Below are positions 34,013-46,300 of a DNA stretch of 64,000 bases, piece after piece. The notes under the pieces were generated by a model. That model saw only the letters and a program-made list of their open reading frames with translations, did not search any database and had not been told where the DNA came from. Every line of letters begins with the position of its first letter. Position 1 is the first letter of the stretch. Position numbers and translations under genes: made by a program. The DNA is from Congeria kusceri. Taxonomy: Eukaryota > Mollusca > Bivalvia > Myida > Dreissenidae. Location of the stretch: the NCBI GenBank assembly GCA_027627225.1, contig CM051024.1, forward strand, positions 42,486,225 through 42,550,224, written 5' to 3'.

Positions 34013-34185
34013 CACTCGCCATTTTCTATCGTAACGGAAGTAAATTGACTGGTTATAATTTTAAGAAGTACCCGGTTCTAAATGCACGGGCTACGTAGAT
34101 TTCGGGAACCAAACATGTAATTGTATACATTTTAAACCAGCCAATCACTGCCAATCGACTTCCGTTACGACAGAAATGGCGAGTG
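34013..34185. repeat. Intronic hairpin
   Basis: CACTCGCCATTT..TCGTAACG near 34013-34052 is reverse-complemented at 34137-34185 (CGTTACGACAGAAATGGCGA). Arms about 40 bases with mismatches; likely a small MITE. Confidence 0.7.
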
Positions 34186-34705
34186 AGCTACCTTGTGTAT
34201 TCATATATATATGACAATGAGTGTTCATTTTTTTGAACAGCCAAACGCCTATGGTAGAATCGGCTACCGGCGACTTTATGGATACATTGCCATGATTAAA
34301 TCAGTATCGCATTAGCACATCACTTTAAATTAAGCATGTATTATATACAGATACAAGGTAGAATATGTCGAAACGGATTATTCAATATTAGGCATGTATT
34401 TCATATATTTAACCTGTAATTACGTGGTGTTAAATGTGTGCAATATTTTTTCCATACGCTAGTCGATTTACACAATGTCATAATTATGTGTAGCTAAACA
34501 TGCCGCTTCAAATATCAATTCTTACTGTCAGTTAACCATTTTGAATACACCCCATTCAGAAGAAGTGTTTAAAAACTTCACAGGATTTGAGTCACAATAT
34601 AATGTAAAAACTACATAGGTGTATGTTCAGATATTTTAACACACCAATGCGAAACACAGTCTTCATATTTAATGTCATAACACGCTTATGTGCACGCCGG
34701 CTTAC

Positions 34706-34846
34706 CGCTTCACTTGATGCCGACATCGTCCGAATGTGTACAGTTGTGTGTGGTATGGAAACGACATTTACTCACGTCTTCTTCAAACCCAATGCACTGC
34801 AGAGCAGACATGTGTACAATACCAGATCCTCTACCGTAAGAAGCAT
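34706..34846 (-). pseudogene. Gene B: SRCR second half with TGA at the last cysteine
   Basis: 141 nt, phase 1-1, after GTTACAG: ASYGRGSGIVHMSALQC, VSKCRFHTTHNC and SDDVGIK, then TGA (34710-34712) where sister exons have TGC, then AGC G|GTAAGC. Unlike other second halves it starts in phase 1, so it fits as a stand-alone module; no first half is found before 40110. Confidence 0.75.
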
Positions 34847-34885
34847 CTGTAACGAACGAATAATACATATTGTTACTAAAAATAG

Positions 34886-35017
34886 TAACAAATTGACGTC
34901 GATTACGGGCCGTTACGCGGCTCGACTGAGCCGATATAATATAATTGGCCGCGGCCGATTTTTCGATAATCGAAGAGAATCCGATCGCGCGACGTAATGA
35001 CGTAATCAGTCGAAATC
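34886..35017 (+). promoter_or_regulatory. Probable promoter and 5' UTR of the recombinase gene
   Basis: GC-rich island in AT-rich DNA just before the start codon, with tandem GACGTAATGACGTAATCA (34991-35008), resembling CRE/ATF half sites, and a GGCCGCGGCC palindrome near 34949. No clear TATA box. Function is inferred from position. Confidence 0.4.
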
Positions 35018-37069
35018 ATGGCGGAGTCAGAAAAAACGCTAGAATCGCTAGCAAATCGTCTTATGGATCTCGACGCAATAATACAGGCTAATGAGACTAT
35101 CGACCGAGAAAAAATTACAAACAAAGACGCATTCGACTTTGTTGAAAGCAAAAAGAATGAAAATACAAAGAAAAAAACCGCAAGTGATGTGAAACGTTTC
35201 CGTGAATGGCTATCGATGGAAGATGAAAGAACTTATTTCGAAGAAATCGAGCCGGCAGCATTGGATATGTGTATTGCAAGATATTTTCTAAGTGTCAAGA
35301 ACTGCAAAACGAACAAAGACCTTGAACCAAGTACGATTAAAGGGATTCAAGGGAGTATCAAGAGATATCTGTCTGAGAACAACTACGCTGCTGATATTAT
35401 GAGCGATCTGCGGTTTAAGCACTACAGAGATGTCCTGAGGGCTAAGGCCGTCGATTTGAAAGAAAAAGGACTGGGGAACAAAGCCAAGCGAGCAGATCCT
35501 TTTACAGCAGAAGAGATTGACATCCTGTACAGAAAAAAACTACTTGGTAAAGGTAAGCAAACTTAAAATGCAATCAGCATGATCAGCTGATTTATGTCAA
35601 GTTTTGTATTACCGTTGCGTAACAACAAGGGAGGTCACTCTGGTTTATGGTCATTTCGCATCCTTTACATTTCGTAATCTAGTCAAGTTAGTCATTGTAT
35701 AATCGCTCTGCATTGAATAATATGAAGAAAAACATTTAAAGATATAATATGACTTTTTTATGACTTAAAAAACTCATTCGGACTTCCTGAGATAATAATT
35801 ATATTCAATTTTATTATTTTTATCGCACATGAAGCAGATGTAAATAGAAATGTACAATTATTGGATTGTTTTTTGTTGTCTTTTTAATGCAGAGATGTAA
35901 ATACTGTTTCGGGACCTATTCCTTTATCGTACTTCTTAAAATTATTTTTACTTTTTCCAGAAGCCCCAAACTCAATTATCAACACACTCTGGTTAAACAA
36001 CACCCTTTACTTTGGACTGAGAGGTAGACAAGAACATATGAACATGCTTTGGGGGGACTTAGAATTGAGACAGACAGCAGATGGAACCAGATACATAGAA
36101 TACACAGAGAGAGCAACCAAGACAAGGAAAGGGATAACTGATGATGCAAGAATGTTCAAACCCAAGATCTTTGAGCAACAAGGTAGTAAATCTAGTTATT
36201 ATAAGAATTGCAGTATTAAAGTTTAATTCTGATTTGTAAATGTCAATAATATTAAAAGAATAAAACATGTGAGGAAGATTGTATTGGATAAAAAATTCTA
36301 TTATACCCATGTTATATCTTTAAGTTTAAATTTCTGTTTCAAATTCTCAAAAAAGATAAGTTTGAAGTGAAATTAAAATATTCAATTACTAAAAAAACAT
36401 GTCATTTCAGGAGACGAGCGATGTCCGGTGAAACTATATATGGAGTATAAAAGCAAAAGACCACTCACCAGTCTCCGTCCGGAAAGTAGATTCTATCTGC
36501 GGACCAGTGATAAAGTCAAAGGAGATGATCCATGCTGGTTCCAAAATCAACCCATAGGTAAGACCAGACTTGGCCAAATTGCAAAAACAATGAGCGAAAA
36601 AGCAGGATTCACAGCAAGACACGTGAACCATTCAGGCAGAAAGACATTAGTAGCTTCTCTATTGAATGCAGGATGTGCACCCACTGAAGTGGTTCAGGTT
36701 ACTGGGCATAAAAACATTATGACTCTCAACAGTTATCATAGCCTGAGCCTTGAACGCCAAAAAAAGATGGCTAATATTATTCACCAGAATTGTTCTTCCA
36801 CAACCACGGTTTCATCTTCTAATGTACCTGTACCTTCCAGTGACAAGAATGATGACATTAGTGATGATGATCTCTTGCAACTCTCTCAAGAAATGGATCC
36901 AATGGTAGAACAAACATTGAAACGCATTCGAAATTTTGAAAATGTACTTGACTTGCAGGTTACTCACAGTCCAGGTGGATCATTGTCCATGCAACACCTA
37001 AAAATTCCAGGCCATATTTTTTCAAACTGCACATTTAATTGTGCAGTGAACCTGGTTGTGAAGAAATGA
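35018..37069 (+). CDS. Crypton-family (DUF3504) tyrosine recombinase, three exons
   Basis: Plus-strand gene of about 470 residues: exons 35018-35552, 35961-36182, 36411-37069, all joins phase 1 with AG/GT sites. The N-terminal half is charged and helical, with a SAM-like core-binding region (VKRFREWLSMEDERTYF). The catalytic set is visible: Arg in GLRGRQEHMNMLWGDL, a basic hairpin (ATKTRKG), HxxR in NHSGRKT, His in TGHKN and Tyr in LNSYHSL. DUF3504 proteins descend from Crypton DNA transposons, which cut and rejoin DNA through a Tyr-linked intermediate. The ATG has a favourable context (ATCATGG) and AATAAA lies at 37307-37312. It is antisense within gene B, between exons 40110 and 34846. All catalytic residues present and an intact frame suggest a young or selected copy; whether mobile or domesticated is not clear. 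Confidence 0.82.
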
Positions 37070-37306
37070 AAAACACTAAGATTTGTATCAATTGATCACT
37101 GAGATGAAGTATTTTCTATTTCATTTGGCCAAAATTAAAATTGTCTTTGTTTATTAAGGTTAGCCTTTCCCTTAACTTGAGCATTATAATTGCTTCATAG
37201 GTTAAATCTACTGTATCTTTGTTAGATAGGTATTTTATGATCTCCTTATATTTGTTATTTAATTATTTGTATGATATTATGCATGTTTTGTCAGATTCAA
37301 ATGTAA

Positions 37307-37312
37307 AATAAA
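37307..37312 (+). terminator. Polyadenylation signal of the recombinase gene
   Basis: Canonical AATAAA about 240 bases past the stop codon. Confidence 0.5.
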
Positions 37313-37399
37313 GTGAATTAATAACAATTAAATATCTGTCTACACTGTATTTTTTCATGTCAATATTAAAAATTAAGATATTTTGAGTTCACACACACT

Positions 37400-38280
37400 T
37401 AAGTATATCAAAATGTTCAAACATAACACACAACATATCACATGACGAATAAATATATTTTATAAAAAACTTGAACCTGAAGTTGAATTGACATTTAGAT
37501 GTGCACAAAGAATGCGTTTTAGACTTCAGTATTGATATTAAGACTAAAAAAAAAATTACCTCATTGCTTTCTTAATTACGCAGTACACTGGGGTATAGCT
37601 ACAATTATCTCAGTATTTTAATTGTTATTAAACATATTTCACTGTGCTGTATATTACATCTAATGCCACTGGCATTAAAAAACCACCGGTAAATGTACTT
37701 ATATTTTTCTTTACTGTTCATTGCAGTGACTTGAATAATTAAATGTTCATGTAATAAATTAGATCAACAACATATAAACCAAATAGATACATCCAATTTA
37801 CACACACACAAAAAAAAACAGATATAAAAACAGATATAAAAACAATTAAATAATTAGGATATCATATTTCAGGTAAGAAATCAAGGTCAAGCAATGGTAG
37901 AAACAGTCCGAAATGTCAACCTACCCGATAGCTATTCAATATGACACATTCCACTACACCAATTGAACTCTCCATTTTTCAACAAGATAATCCTTAAATT
38001 GAATGTTGTGTCTGCTGATCTTACGAACGTTTGCTAGCAATCATCTTTAATTAAACAATGAAAGCTGGCAAACCACTCGTTGTGTTTTTAACAAGCTTAA
38101 AATTAAAGAGCTATAGAATTATATACTTCCATCTAATTTGACCTCTGTTTTTGTAAACACAGAATTGAGTCCCTTAGATAAATGAGTGAGTCAAAACGGG
38201 CTTATCAAAACGGTCAGGAGAAAAACGGTTATAGCCAAAATTGAACCATCACTCAACGAAGAATACAATATGTATTATAA
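37400..38280. other. Sequence downstream of the recombinase, no recognised feature
   Basis: AT-rich and without exon signatures. It may include the 3' end of the Crypton element, whose boundaries I cannot define. Confidence 0.4.
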
Positions 38281-38283
38281 ACG

Positions 38284-38405
38284 ATAATATACGGCAGAGC
38301 TGGGCCGGGCGTCTATAATCAGCCCTAATTGTATAACGGCCCTCGGGCCGTTATATCGGCAGCGGGCCGATTATAGATGCCCGGCCCAGCTCTGCCGTAT
38401 ATTAT
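38284..38405. repeat. GC-rich hairpin with nested palindrome
   Basis: Outer arms 38284-38320 and 38369-38405 are reverse complements (ATAATATACGGCAGAGCTGG and on). The centre holds a perfect palindrome, ATAACGGCCC TCGGGCCGTTAT in two halves (38333-38354). GC-rich against AT-rich surroundings; probably a MITE. Confidence 0.85.
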
Positions 38406-39414
38406 TGTCTAAGTAATAACTGAAATATAAAATAATGCCATAGCAAATTTGTTTTATTACACAATATTTATATTACGTCTGAGCAGTCAAAAATAACCTT
38501 TTAATTTAGTTTTGATATAAACATAAAGATATAGTTATATTGTAAAAACTCATATAAAAGTTAGTTATGTAACCAATTTAAGTGACATATTAGTTCATAT
38601 GTTTCTGTAACTAAATGCGTAAATTTCTAAGTTCCACTGGTATCAACAATGCCAAATAAGTAAATAAATATACTTGCATTAAGCATTCTGCAAAGCACCG
38701 TCGCTTCGTTTATTCCAAAATGCTGATCGCAGATGGTTCCCCGATGTATTACGTATTTTTAATTCCACGGTACCGCGGAATAAATACAAATATGAATATA
38801 TAAAACGCATTTCTTGGATAACCACTGGAAGGTCTGCCTCACAAAGCACACTCATAATTAAAAACTTGTATCTATTACCTAAATATGTTTATAAGTTATT
38901 CTTCTTCTATATTGTCGATGTGTTTGATAAAATATACATTTAATTGAGGTACGAGGCATTTACGAATTGAAACCCGGTCCGATTAACTTTTTTTCTGCGC
39001 AAAAGAGATGCGCACAAATGATTTTCTGACATGTATTTCTGACAACTATCGGGCGTTGTATTCGTAACAAATGCAAACGTCTATTTTATAATATTTATTA
39101 TGCACGTACAAGTACGACATTCACATAATACAAAACCACGTTAATAGTTGGCAAACGTATTAAAGAGACTTTGTCAAAGGAAAGGGCCTCAAGGGGGCAA
39201 TTTCTTAAAAAAAATCTTTATATACAATCTAATATACAGTATTAATAATGCCATATAATAACGGTTAAAATAAGGTCTATATAATGGGAAAATAGATTTT
39301 GCATTCTGAGAAAGACAAATGTATGGGTCGTGTTTGTTAGGCTGTTTAATGTTTACATTTTGACGTCTGAATTGTGAGTATTTTGTAAAACCATAGTTTA
39401 CAAACGTTTCCTTA

Positions 39415-39515
39415 CAAAGCAGAATAGCGCAGTTGGTAAAAGCGCTATCTACTGTTATTTCTTCGTATGGCTCCTAAGTCGTGAGTTCGATACCCGGTTG
39501 GGGTTTTAATGTTTT
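39415..39515 (+). mobile_element. tRNA-like SINE head
   Basis: A box TAGCGCAGTTGGTAAAAGCG (from 39425) and B box GTGAGTTCGATACC (39481-39494) lie about 55 bases apart, with no cloverleaf anticodon arm between them. Followed by T-rich sequence. More likely a tRNA-derived SINE than a tRNA gene. Confidence 0.6.
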
Positions 39516-40109
39516 TCATTATTTGTTTCTGATTCGTTTTTATCAAATATCTCATTATGTATTATTTTATTTATTCTCAGTTGAATTAACATGTCTTAGT
39601 ATAGCGTATTTATATCCTTTAATATCATTTATAGTGCATTAGGAAACCAATATTTCGTTGACATAGCCCCTTTAAAACCGTTATTTCTTCGATGCTTTGC
39701 TTTGTACCAGTTATAACTGTTGTTATTCGGTCAAAGGAATGATATGTGTCAATAATTCCACGGGTCTATCGACCTCGTGCAACTGTTCCAAAATCATCCT
39801 TTCCGACAACAGTGTTAAATGTTACCAAACTGCTATGAAATGAATTAGCATGTAGTTATTACTTATCATGCTTATTTATTCAATTTATACATGCGCATAA
39901 ATTTGGCACAGTTGATCGAATCTACGCTGGAACATATCAAGTATTGCAGACATAATAATATTTATATTTTATTACGTATTACTTATTTTATTACGTATTA
40001 CTATATGTATAATGGTTGTTTGTTTGTTTGTTTGTACATATTGTACATATTCCCTTATTTACCTAAAATAGGCTACACACGTCGCTTTTCCAATATTTGT
40101 TTTTCTTAC

Positions 40110-40256
40110 ATTCTCCCATCTGTATCCAAGTTCCATTGTTCCTACATATGTATTCTACTAATGATGCATTATCCGAGTGGCAGCGAACAGACAATGTTTT
40201 GATTGTGTCATTGTACGATTGAATTTCCCCATTAGAAACGTTTACCTTTCCGCTCT
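40110..40256 (-). CDS. Gene B: CCP module lacking its first cysteine
   Basis: 147 nt after TTATCAG: ESGKVNVSNGEIQSYND, VRCHSDNASLVEYICRN and GTWIQMGE, donor T|GTAAGA. Where sister modules have ECG or DCG this has ESG, so the Cys1-Cys3 bond cannot form. The last Cys would have to be completed across the splice junction. Confidence 0.68.
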
Positions 40257-40739
40257 CTGATAACAATACAAGTTAATCCATTTAATTGAGAATTGTAATC
40301 TTACATTAGTTTATAGTGCAGAATATATTACTCTCGCGTGTTAATTGCAATTAAATACATGAAATTAATCAATGCATTCATAAAATATGTCTATCATGGC
40401 ATATGTTATTAATTTCTACTTGGCAAATGAATTTCCAATACTGGATCAATGAATTAGTAAAGGCGTAAATAATATGTTAGTTTCAGGTTACCCGACCTAA
40501 AATTGCCCTGATCCTAGACAATTTTATTGTGTTTGTCAGATATTTGTTTTGTTTTATTTACCTTTCTTCTAAAACATGTTTTTTGGAAAAATAAGTGTTT
40601 TGTTTTGATAGCATCCACTTCAAAACAATCTTTAATGATATTGCAGATATGTTTTGAATGTTCATTTAATTTTAGAATCTTATAGTTGACCATTTACCAA
40701 TTAAAAATATAATAAAAAAATAAATCCCAACCTACTTAC

Positions 40740-40958
40740 TCTAATTTTTTTGGGGCATGTAACTTAAAACAAACATTGTTTTCGCCTAAGAGAAACAAAA
40801 TTAGACCAACTGCACCGTCTTCGCATTTAGCATTAATTGCGGATATTTTGTAAATGCAGTTGTTAATGTGTCCTTCGGTACCTGTGCAAACTAAGTCTCG
40901 CACCAGTTGATACAAACCTGTCTTGTTATACCAGTAGTTCACGTAGAAGGCGGACGCA
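40740..40958 (-). CDS. Gene B: SRCR second half, 3' boundary unclear
   Basis: Starts phase 2 after CTTACAG with ASAFYVNYWYNKTGLYQLV, RDLVCTGTEGHINNC and AKCEDGAVGLI. The expected final Cys is not found; the frame runs on to a strong GA|GTAAGT donor at 40740, but in phase 2, mismatching the next CCP (phase 1). Boundary error or another defect. Confidence 0.65.
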
Positions 40959-41289
40959 CTGTAAGCATAGCACTAAAATGTATGACGTTTATAAACATTA
41001 TCATTTTATTTAACCTCTAAAGGTGTTATTAACCGCTGTACTAATACTGACTGGATTGAAAACTCCGCATAAAACATTACCATTTTTTGTATCCGAATCA
41101 GTATATTACAATATGTAAACGGACAATAACCCATTGTCCATACATTTATTGTGTAATTACCGTACCATTCTGTGAATTAATGAGGATAGGGTTTTACAAG
41201 CCAATGCCGATTTGACATATGACCGCGTGTTGAATGTGTTAAATGAAATCAAATGAAAAGCTATAAACAACACGTTGTTATTCCTAATT

Positions 41290-41323
41290 ATCAATAATAA
41301 CAACAACAACAATAATAATAATA

Positions 41324-41362
<39 letters not shown>
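41290..41362. repeat. (CAA)n(TAA)n(TTA)n microsatellite
   Basis: Simple trinucleotide tract that changes phase from CAA to TAA to ATT/TTA, so its two ends are partly self-complementary. Intronic. Confidence 0.95.
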
Positions 41363-41391
41363 ATATGCTGAAATACAGATATAATACTTAC

Positions 41392-41548
41392 TTAAAGCCG
41401 ACCATCTTGCAAAGAACAACTGCATCTTCAAAGTCAAAGCCATTTTGGCAGATAGTTCCACTAGCATTACCAACACTGATTTCCACCCGACCATCGCGTT
41501 CACCTGATCCACCGACAATGCGGATGGAACTGATATTCAACGGAAACC
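41392..41548 (-). CDS. Gene B: SRCR first half
   Basis: 157 nt after ATTTCAG: FPLNISSIRIVGGSGERDGR, ASGTICQNGFDFED and VVLCKMVGF, ending AA|GTAAGT. Same length as 33667-33823, which suggests they are duplicates. An (ATT)n tract begins about 30 bases past the donor. Confidence 0.82.
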
Positions 41549-41795
41549 CTGAAATAATAATATCCCTTTTGTGAAATCTAATTTACATGTCAGCTCACTG
41601 TCGTTGTGTGTGTGTGTTTCATTTATAATAAACTGCCCCGGTAGTTTACTAATTAATGACCTGTTTTAAATTGAGCAAACGATGCAGATTCATGTAGCCG
41701 TTTTGTGAATATACTAGTGTTTATTTGACATTTTAGAATATTATCATTTCGACTTATCCATATGTAAAAGGTGATATAGGTCATCCTCAACATAC

Positions 41796-41932
41796 CTTCA
41801 CAAACAACAACCAGTTGATAGTTACACGTGTATACGGTTGTGTAATTACACTCATTGACATGAGCTGCCTCGGACGGACACGATAACTGTCCTATGAAAC
41901 CGTTCTTGTAATTATCTCGCCAACAATGGTAA
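41796..41932 (-). CDS. Gene B: SRCR second half
   Basis: 137 nt: YHCWRDNYKNGFIGQLSC, AAHVNECNYTTVYTC and QLVVVCEG, with donor GAA G|GTATGT. Completes the SRCR begun at 42415. Confidence 0.8.
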
Positions 41933-42246
41933 CTATATGTTCAACTGAAAATTACCAGACAGTTCTACTACTTTGTATCAGAGCTGATAGAAAACATATA
42001 AGTCGGAACTTCATACGTAATATTCGTAAAATGAATGAAAAATATTTCTTTTCTTTCTATGTGGTATATAAGTATGTAATGTTAAATTGTTCGATTACGC
42101 GTTACTAGAACAATATTTGTTATTTTTGGCACTTCCACGGCAAAAAATCAAAAAGCAATATGTCAATCTCAGACTACTAATCTAAGTGTTGAACAACAAG
42201 CAAATGACACAAATTCGTTATTGATGTATTTATAAGCAACACTTAC

Positions 42247-42415
42247 TTTCTCCCGTGCATATGACAATACACCCTAGCAGACGTAGAGTAGACGCCGAAT
42301 ATTATATCATTTACGCGCACATAGCCACACACCGGACCCCAGACATCACCGACCAGCACATCTACACCTCCGTCATACAGGCCATCACCACGAACAAGCC
42401 GCACGTCATTGATAT
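42247..42415 (-). CDS. Gene B: SRCR first half
   Basis: 169 nt after CTTTCAG: INDVRLVRGDGLYDGGVDVL, VWGPVCGYV and ARVYCHMHGRK, ending AA|GTAAGTG in phase 2. It joins in frame to 41932. Confidence 0.82.
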
Positions 42416-43319
42416 CTGAAAGGATCATTAATAATTGCAATGTTATTTCGACATATAATGCGGTAAATAATAATAGGCCTTTCCTAAAACTAGGTTACTT
42501 CCCTTGCGTATTCAAGAGCGATGTCCCTTGTTCACTTCCCGCGACTTTTATTGATTATAAGGCGGGATAAGCGTATTGATATATACACCAGAAAACAATC
42601 AATATATTTGATTATCATTCTTAAAAAAAATTGTGTTGATGTCGTACATATATCAAAATACGTTTATAATATACATAATGTACTTTATTTATCAATTTCA
42701 TTAAATTATTATTTTCATTTTTAACAATATTGTCTACTCTTTGAAGATTGAAGATTGACAAACAAACTACACGCTACGTTTAACGGTTTTTATGCAATCA
42801 AACACAAACATACCGATTTAAGTATCTAAACAACATATGCATTCGTCCTGTATTAAATTTGCATGATTAAATACAATAAATAAATCAAGCTGTTTTTAGA
42901 AAAATGATTTTGCTAAGTAACTCTAAGCTAACATTCTTCTGGCGACTAAAATTACGAAAATAAGGTATCATCACAGAAAGTTTAAGCGTAACTCCGATGT
43001 TTTTGACAGCAACTTGTTATTTAAATTCCATACACATTTGTGTTTAAATTTAAAGCTATTTTCGTTGCAGATATTCTTGTTGTGTACTAAATAGTATACG
43101 GTGCTTGAATATGCTTCGTTATAATATTGAAATATAATGGAACGACGCAAGCAATAGAGACGAAGTGTGACATGTTTGTTGCCTCTGCATGTAGATCTTT
43201 ATCATCAATGCAATACGCAATTGCATTAGCGCCATGGTTCTAAGGGCAATTTGATAAGATCCCCGCGGTTTGTGGCTTTGGTATTTTTATGACCCACTCT
43301 TTATATGGCAAGCTAGGAA

Positions 43320-46300
43320 CAAGAAATGTCTTTAAAAAAGACAATCGGCGTAGAAATTAATATTGAGATGTCATTTTTTTTGCACTAAATATAATACAAG
43401 AGGACCAAGCTGTGACTTCACGGACCCCATATTTTTCGTTCCCTACTAAGGAGCCTTCTTGGACCCCAGATTGTTCGGTCTCTACTAAGGAGACTTCTCG
43501 GACTCTAGATTTGTCGGACACTGTAAGAAAACGTATCGTCCCCCCAAAATTAATTTGAGATAAACTCAATAATTATTAATATCTGTACCGTGAATAAACC
43601 GATCATATTCCGCCCCATGTTTTCACGAGTGACACACGACAAGCTAAATACTAGTAATTTACGTAAACATAATTAACATATGAATTTGTCAGGCAAATTT
43701 AACAAATTAACATTGTCAGAAAATAATAGCGGGAATAAATGAGCAGTAAGTTTATGAAGTCCCCATTTATTGCAATTCTCGGGTTTAGGATTCTACAGAC
43801 CAGAATTGATGCTTGTGTATTAACACAGCTTTACCGCGTGCTATTTTTAGAATGCTTCTCCTGCTGGATTTTACTCGCTAGAATTAATTCACGGGGACGA
43901 TAGTCGGTTACAGCGTACACTAATATTTTTACACAATAATAAAATTATAGGAGAAATAAACTCAATCAAATTTGCTAATATTTGTTTTGGAAATAATTTA
44001 TTAATAATATGTGGCGATTTTAATATGGTTTTAAATCCAGAAATAGAATATTTCATTTATAAAAATCCGAATAACCCTAAAGCCAGGAAAAAACTTTTAC
44101 AATGTATTAGTACGTATAATCTCGTAGACCCCTATCGTGAAAAATATCCATCCACTAAAAGATACACCTGGCGTTTAGATTCCACTTCTATACACTTCGT
44201 CATCTCACTAGAGCAAAAGCAACGTGGATTCTCGAAGGTGAAAAACCAACAAAATATTTCTGTAATCTTGAATAACAACGCGCGGCAGTAAAAACTATTT
44301 ATAAATTACAAGATGATAATGGAAATGTAACTGCAGACCAAAACAAATTTTAAATAACGTTGCAAGTTTTTACCAAAGTCTTTACCAAAACAAAAATACT
44401 TGTGAAACATCGATATTTTCAGAATGTGTTACAAATTTAAATCGTCCAACATTGATACAGAAGCGCAGCTACTGGAAGGGAATATTTCCTTATCAGAAGC
44501 AACTAATGTTTTAAAAAGCATGTCTAATAATAAAAGTCCTGGTAGTTCAGGTTTTACTGCAGAATTTTATAAGTTGTTTTGGAAACAAATTGGCACTTTC
44601 GTGGTTAGGTCTCTAGATGAAGCAAGCAAAACTAGCGGTAACTCAAACACAAGGAATAATAACATGTATTCCAACAGGTGACAAGTCGAGAATATTTTTG
44701 AAAAACTGGCGACCTATAACGCTTTTGAATACTATTTACAAAATTGGTTCTGGTGTAAATGCAAACAGGATGAAACAATGCACGGACAAACTTATAGATA
44801 GTGATCAAACAGGTTTTATCAAAGGACGGTACATAGGTGAAAATACTAGGCTTATTTTGATATTATGAACTTTACTGAAGAGAAAGACATTCCTGGTCTA
44901 CTGCTTTCAATTGATTTTGAAAAAGCTTTTGATTCTCTGTCATGGTCATTTGTTCAGAGCACGCTTTCTTTCTTTAATTTTGGACCCAACATTAAGCGTT
45001 GGTTTGAAATATTTTTACAAGGATGCAAAGTCCGCTATTATACAGTGTGGCCATTTATCAGATTTATTCCCTATTCAGCGTGGATGTCGACAAGGTGACC
45101 CATTGTCTTGTCATATCTTTATCCTTTGTGCAGAAATAGTATCCATTAAAATAAGAAATAATAATGACATAATAGGTATAATAATAAATATCATTGAACA
45201 TTGAACTCAATTTTATAGGGGTAGACAAAGCAGAATTATTTCAAATACCTTATGTAAAGAATATTGCGAAGGGGGGCTTAAAATGATAAATATTGAAGCT
45301 TTTATTCAAGCAATGAAACTAACATGGTTAAAACGAGTAAATGTCTCGAACGGAAAGTGGTTGCACATTGCCAAATTATATGTAGATTTTAGCAAGCTTG
45401 TACATTGCGGAAAACATTACTCACAAAAGTTAACAAATACAATTACTAATCATTTTTGGAAAGATGTACTTAAATGTTTTGTTTTATTCCAAGAAAAGTT
45501 GACCTTCAATGCAACTGATATATTTTATTATCCTCTTTTTTATAATGAAGAAGTTTGTATAGGGAACAAAAGTATCTCCTTTAATTCCTGGTGTAGTGCA
45601 GGAATACAATATATAGGGGATCTATTTGATAGTAATGGAAATATTTTGACATGAAATGAAATAAATGACAGATATAATCTTAAAACTGATTTTCTCCTAT
45701 ACCTAGATGTTAAAAAGGCCGTATTTACAAATATCAAAATACTCACTATGGAGGAAAATTTCAAAACTAATTCAAAAATCAAAAGACCTTGTATACCTCC
45801 AGCCTTTACAATAATTTGAATACCGGAATCCGGGGCTAAACGAATGTATGACGTTTTAAAAATAACAGAAATTCAAATGCCAATAGAACAAAAATGGTCT
45901 AGTAAATTGAATGTATTAATTAGTGAGGACGAATGGAAACGGATTTTGCTTCTGCCTTTTAAATCAGTAAAGGAGCGAAATTTCAAAGGTTTCAATATAG
46001 AATAATCCACAGAATTATTGGAACAAATTATTTACTTTATAAAATGAAAATGTCAGAATCCTCTACATGTTCCTTATGTAAACGGTGTTAGGAGACTATA
46101 GAACACTTATTCTGGGAGTGCCCCACTACAAAGTACATTATAAGCAACATTTTTCCAATTAAAATGTTCCCCTACTGTAACATAAGAAACTTTATTCTTG
46201 GTTATGCAGAACCAAAAGGTGATGCAGTGAATAATATGTGTGTTTGTACTAAACTGTACATATACCAGTGCAAAATGTCTGGATCACTGCCTTCTATTGG

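Noticed and set aside
34710..34712. TGA in place of a cysteine codon as a possible selenocysteine
   Set aside because: The site is a structural disulphide Cys of an extracellular domain, the gene has a TAA and frameshifts elsewhere, and no SECIS element can be assigned.
39420..39500. tRNA gene on the plus strand
   Set aside because: A and B boxes are present, but the region between cannot fold into a normal anticodon arm.
43357..43569. Short protein with repeated SLVE/VREV-like units
   Set aside because: The repeat comes from GGACCCC...GGAGACTTCT DNA repeats also found in the non-coding copy at 24300-24420.
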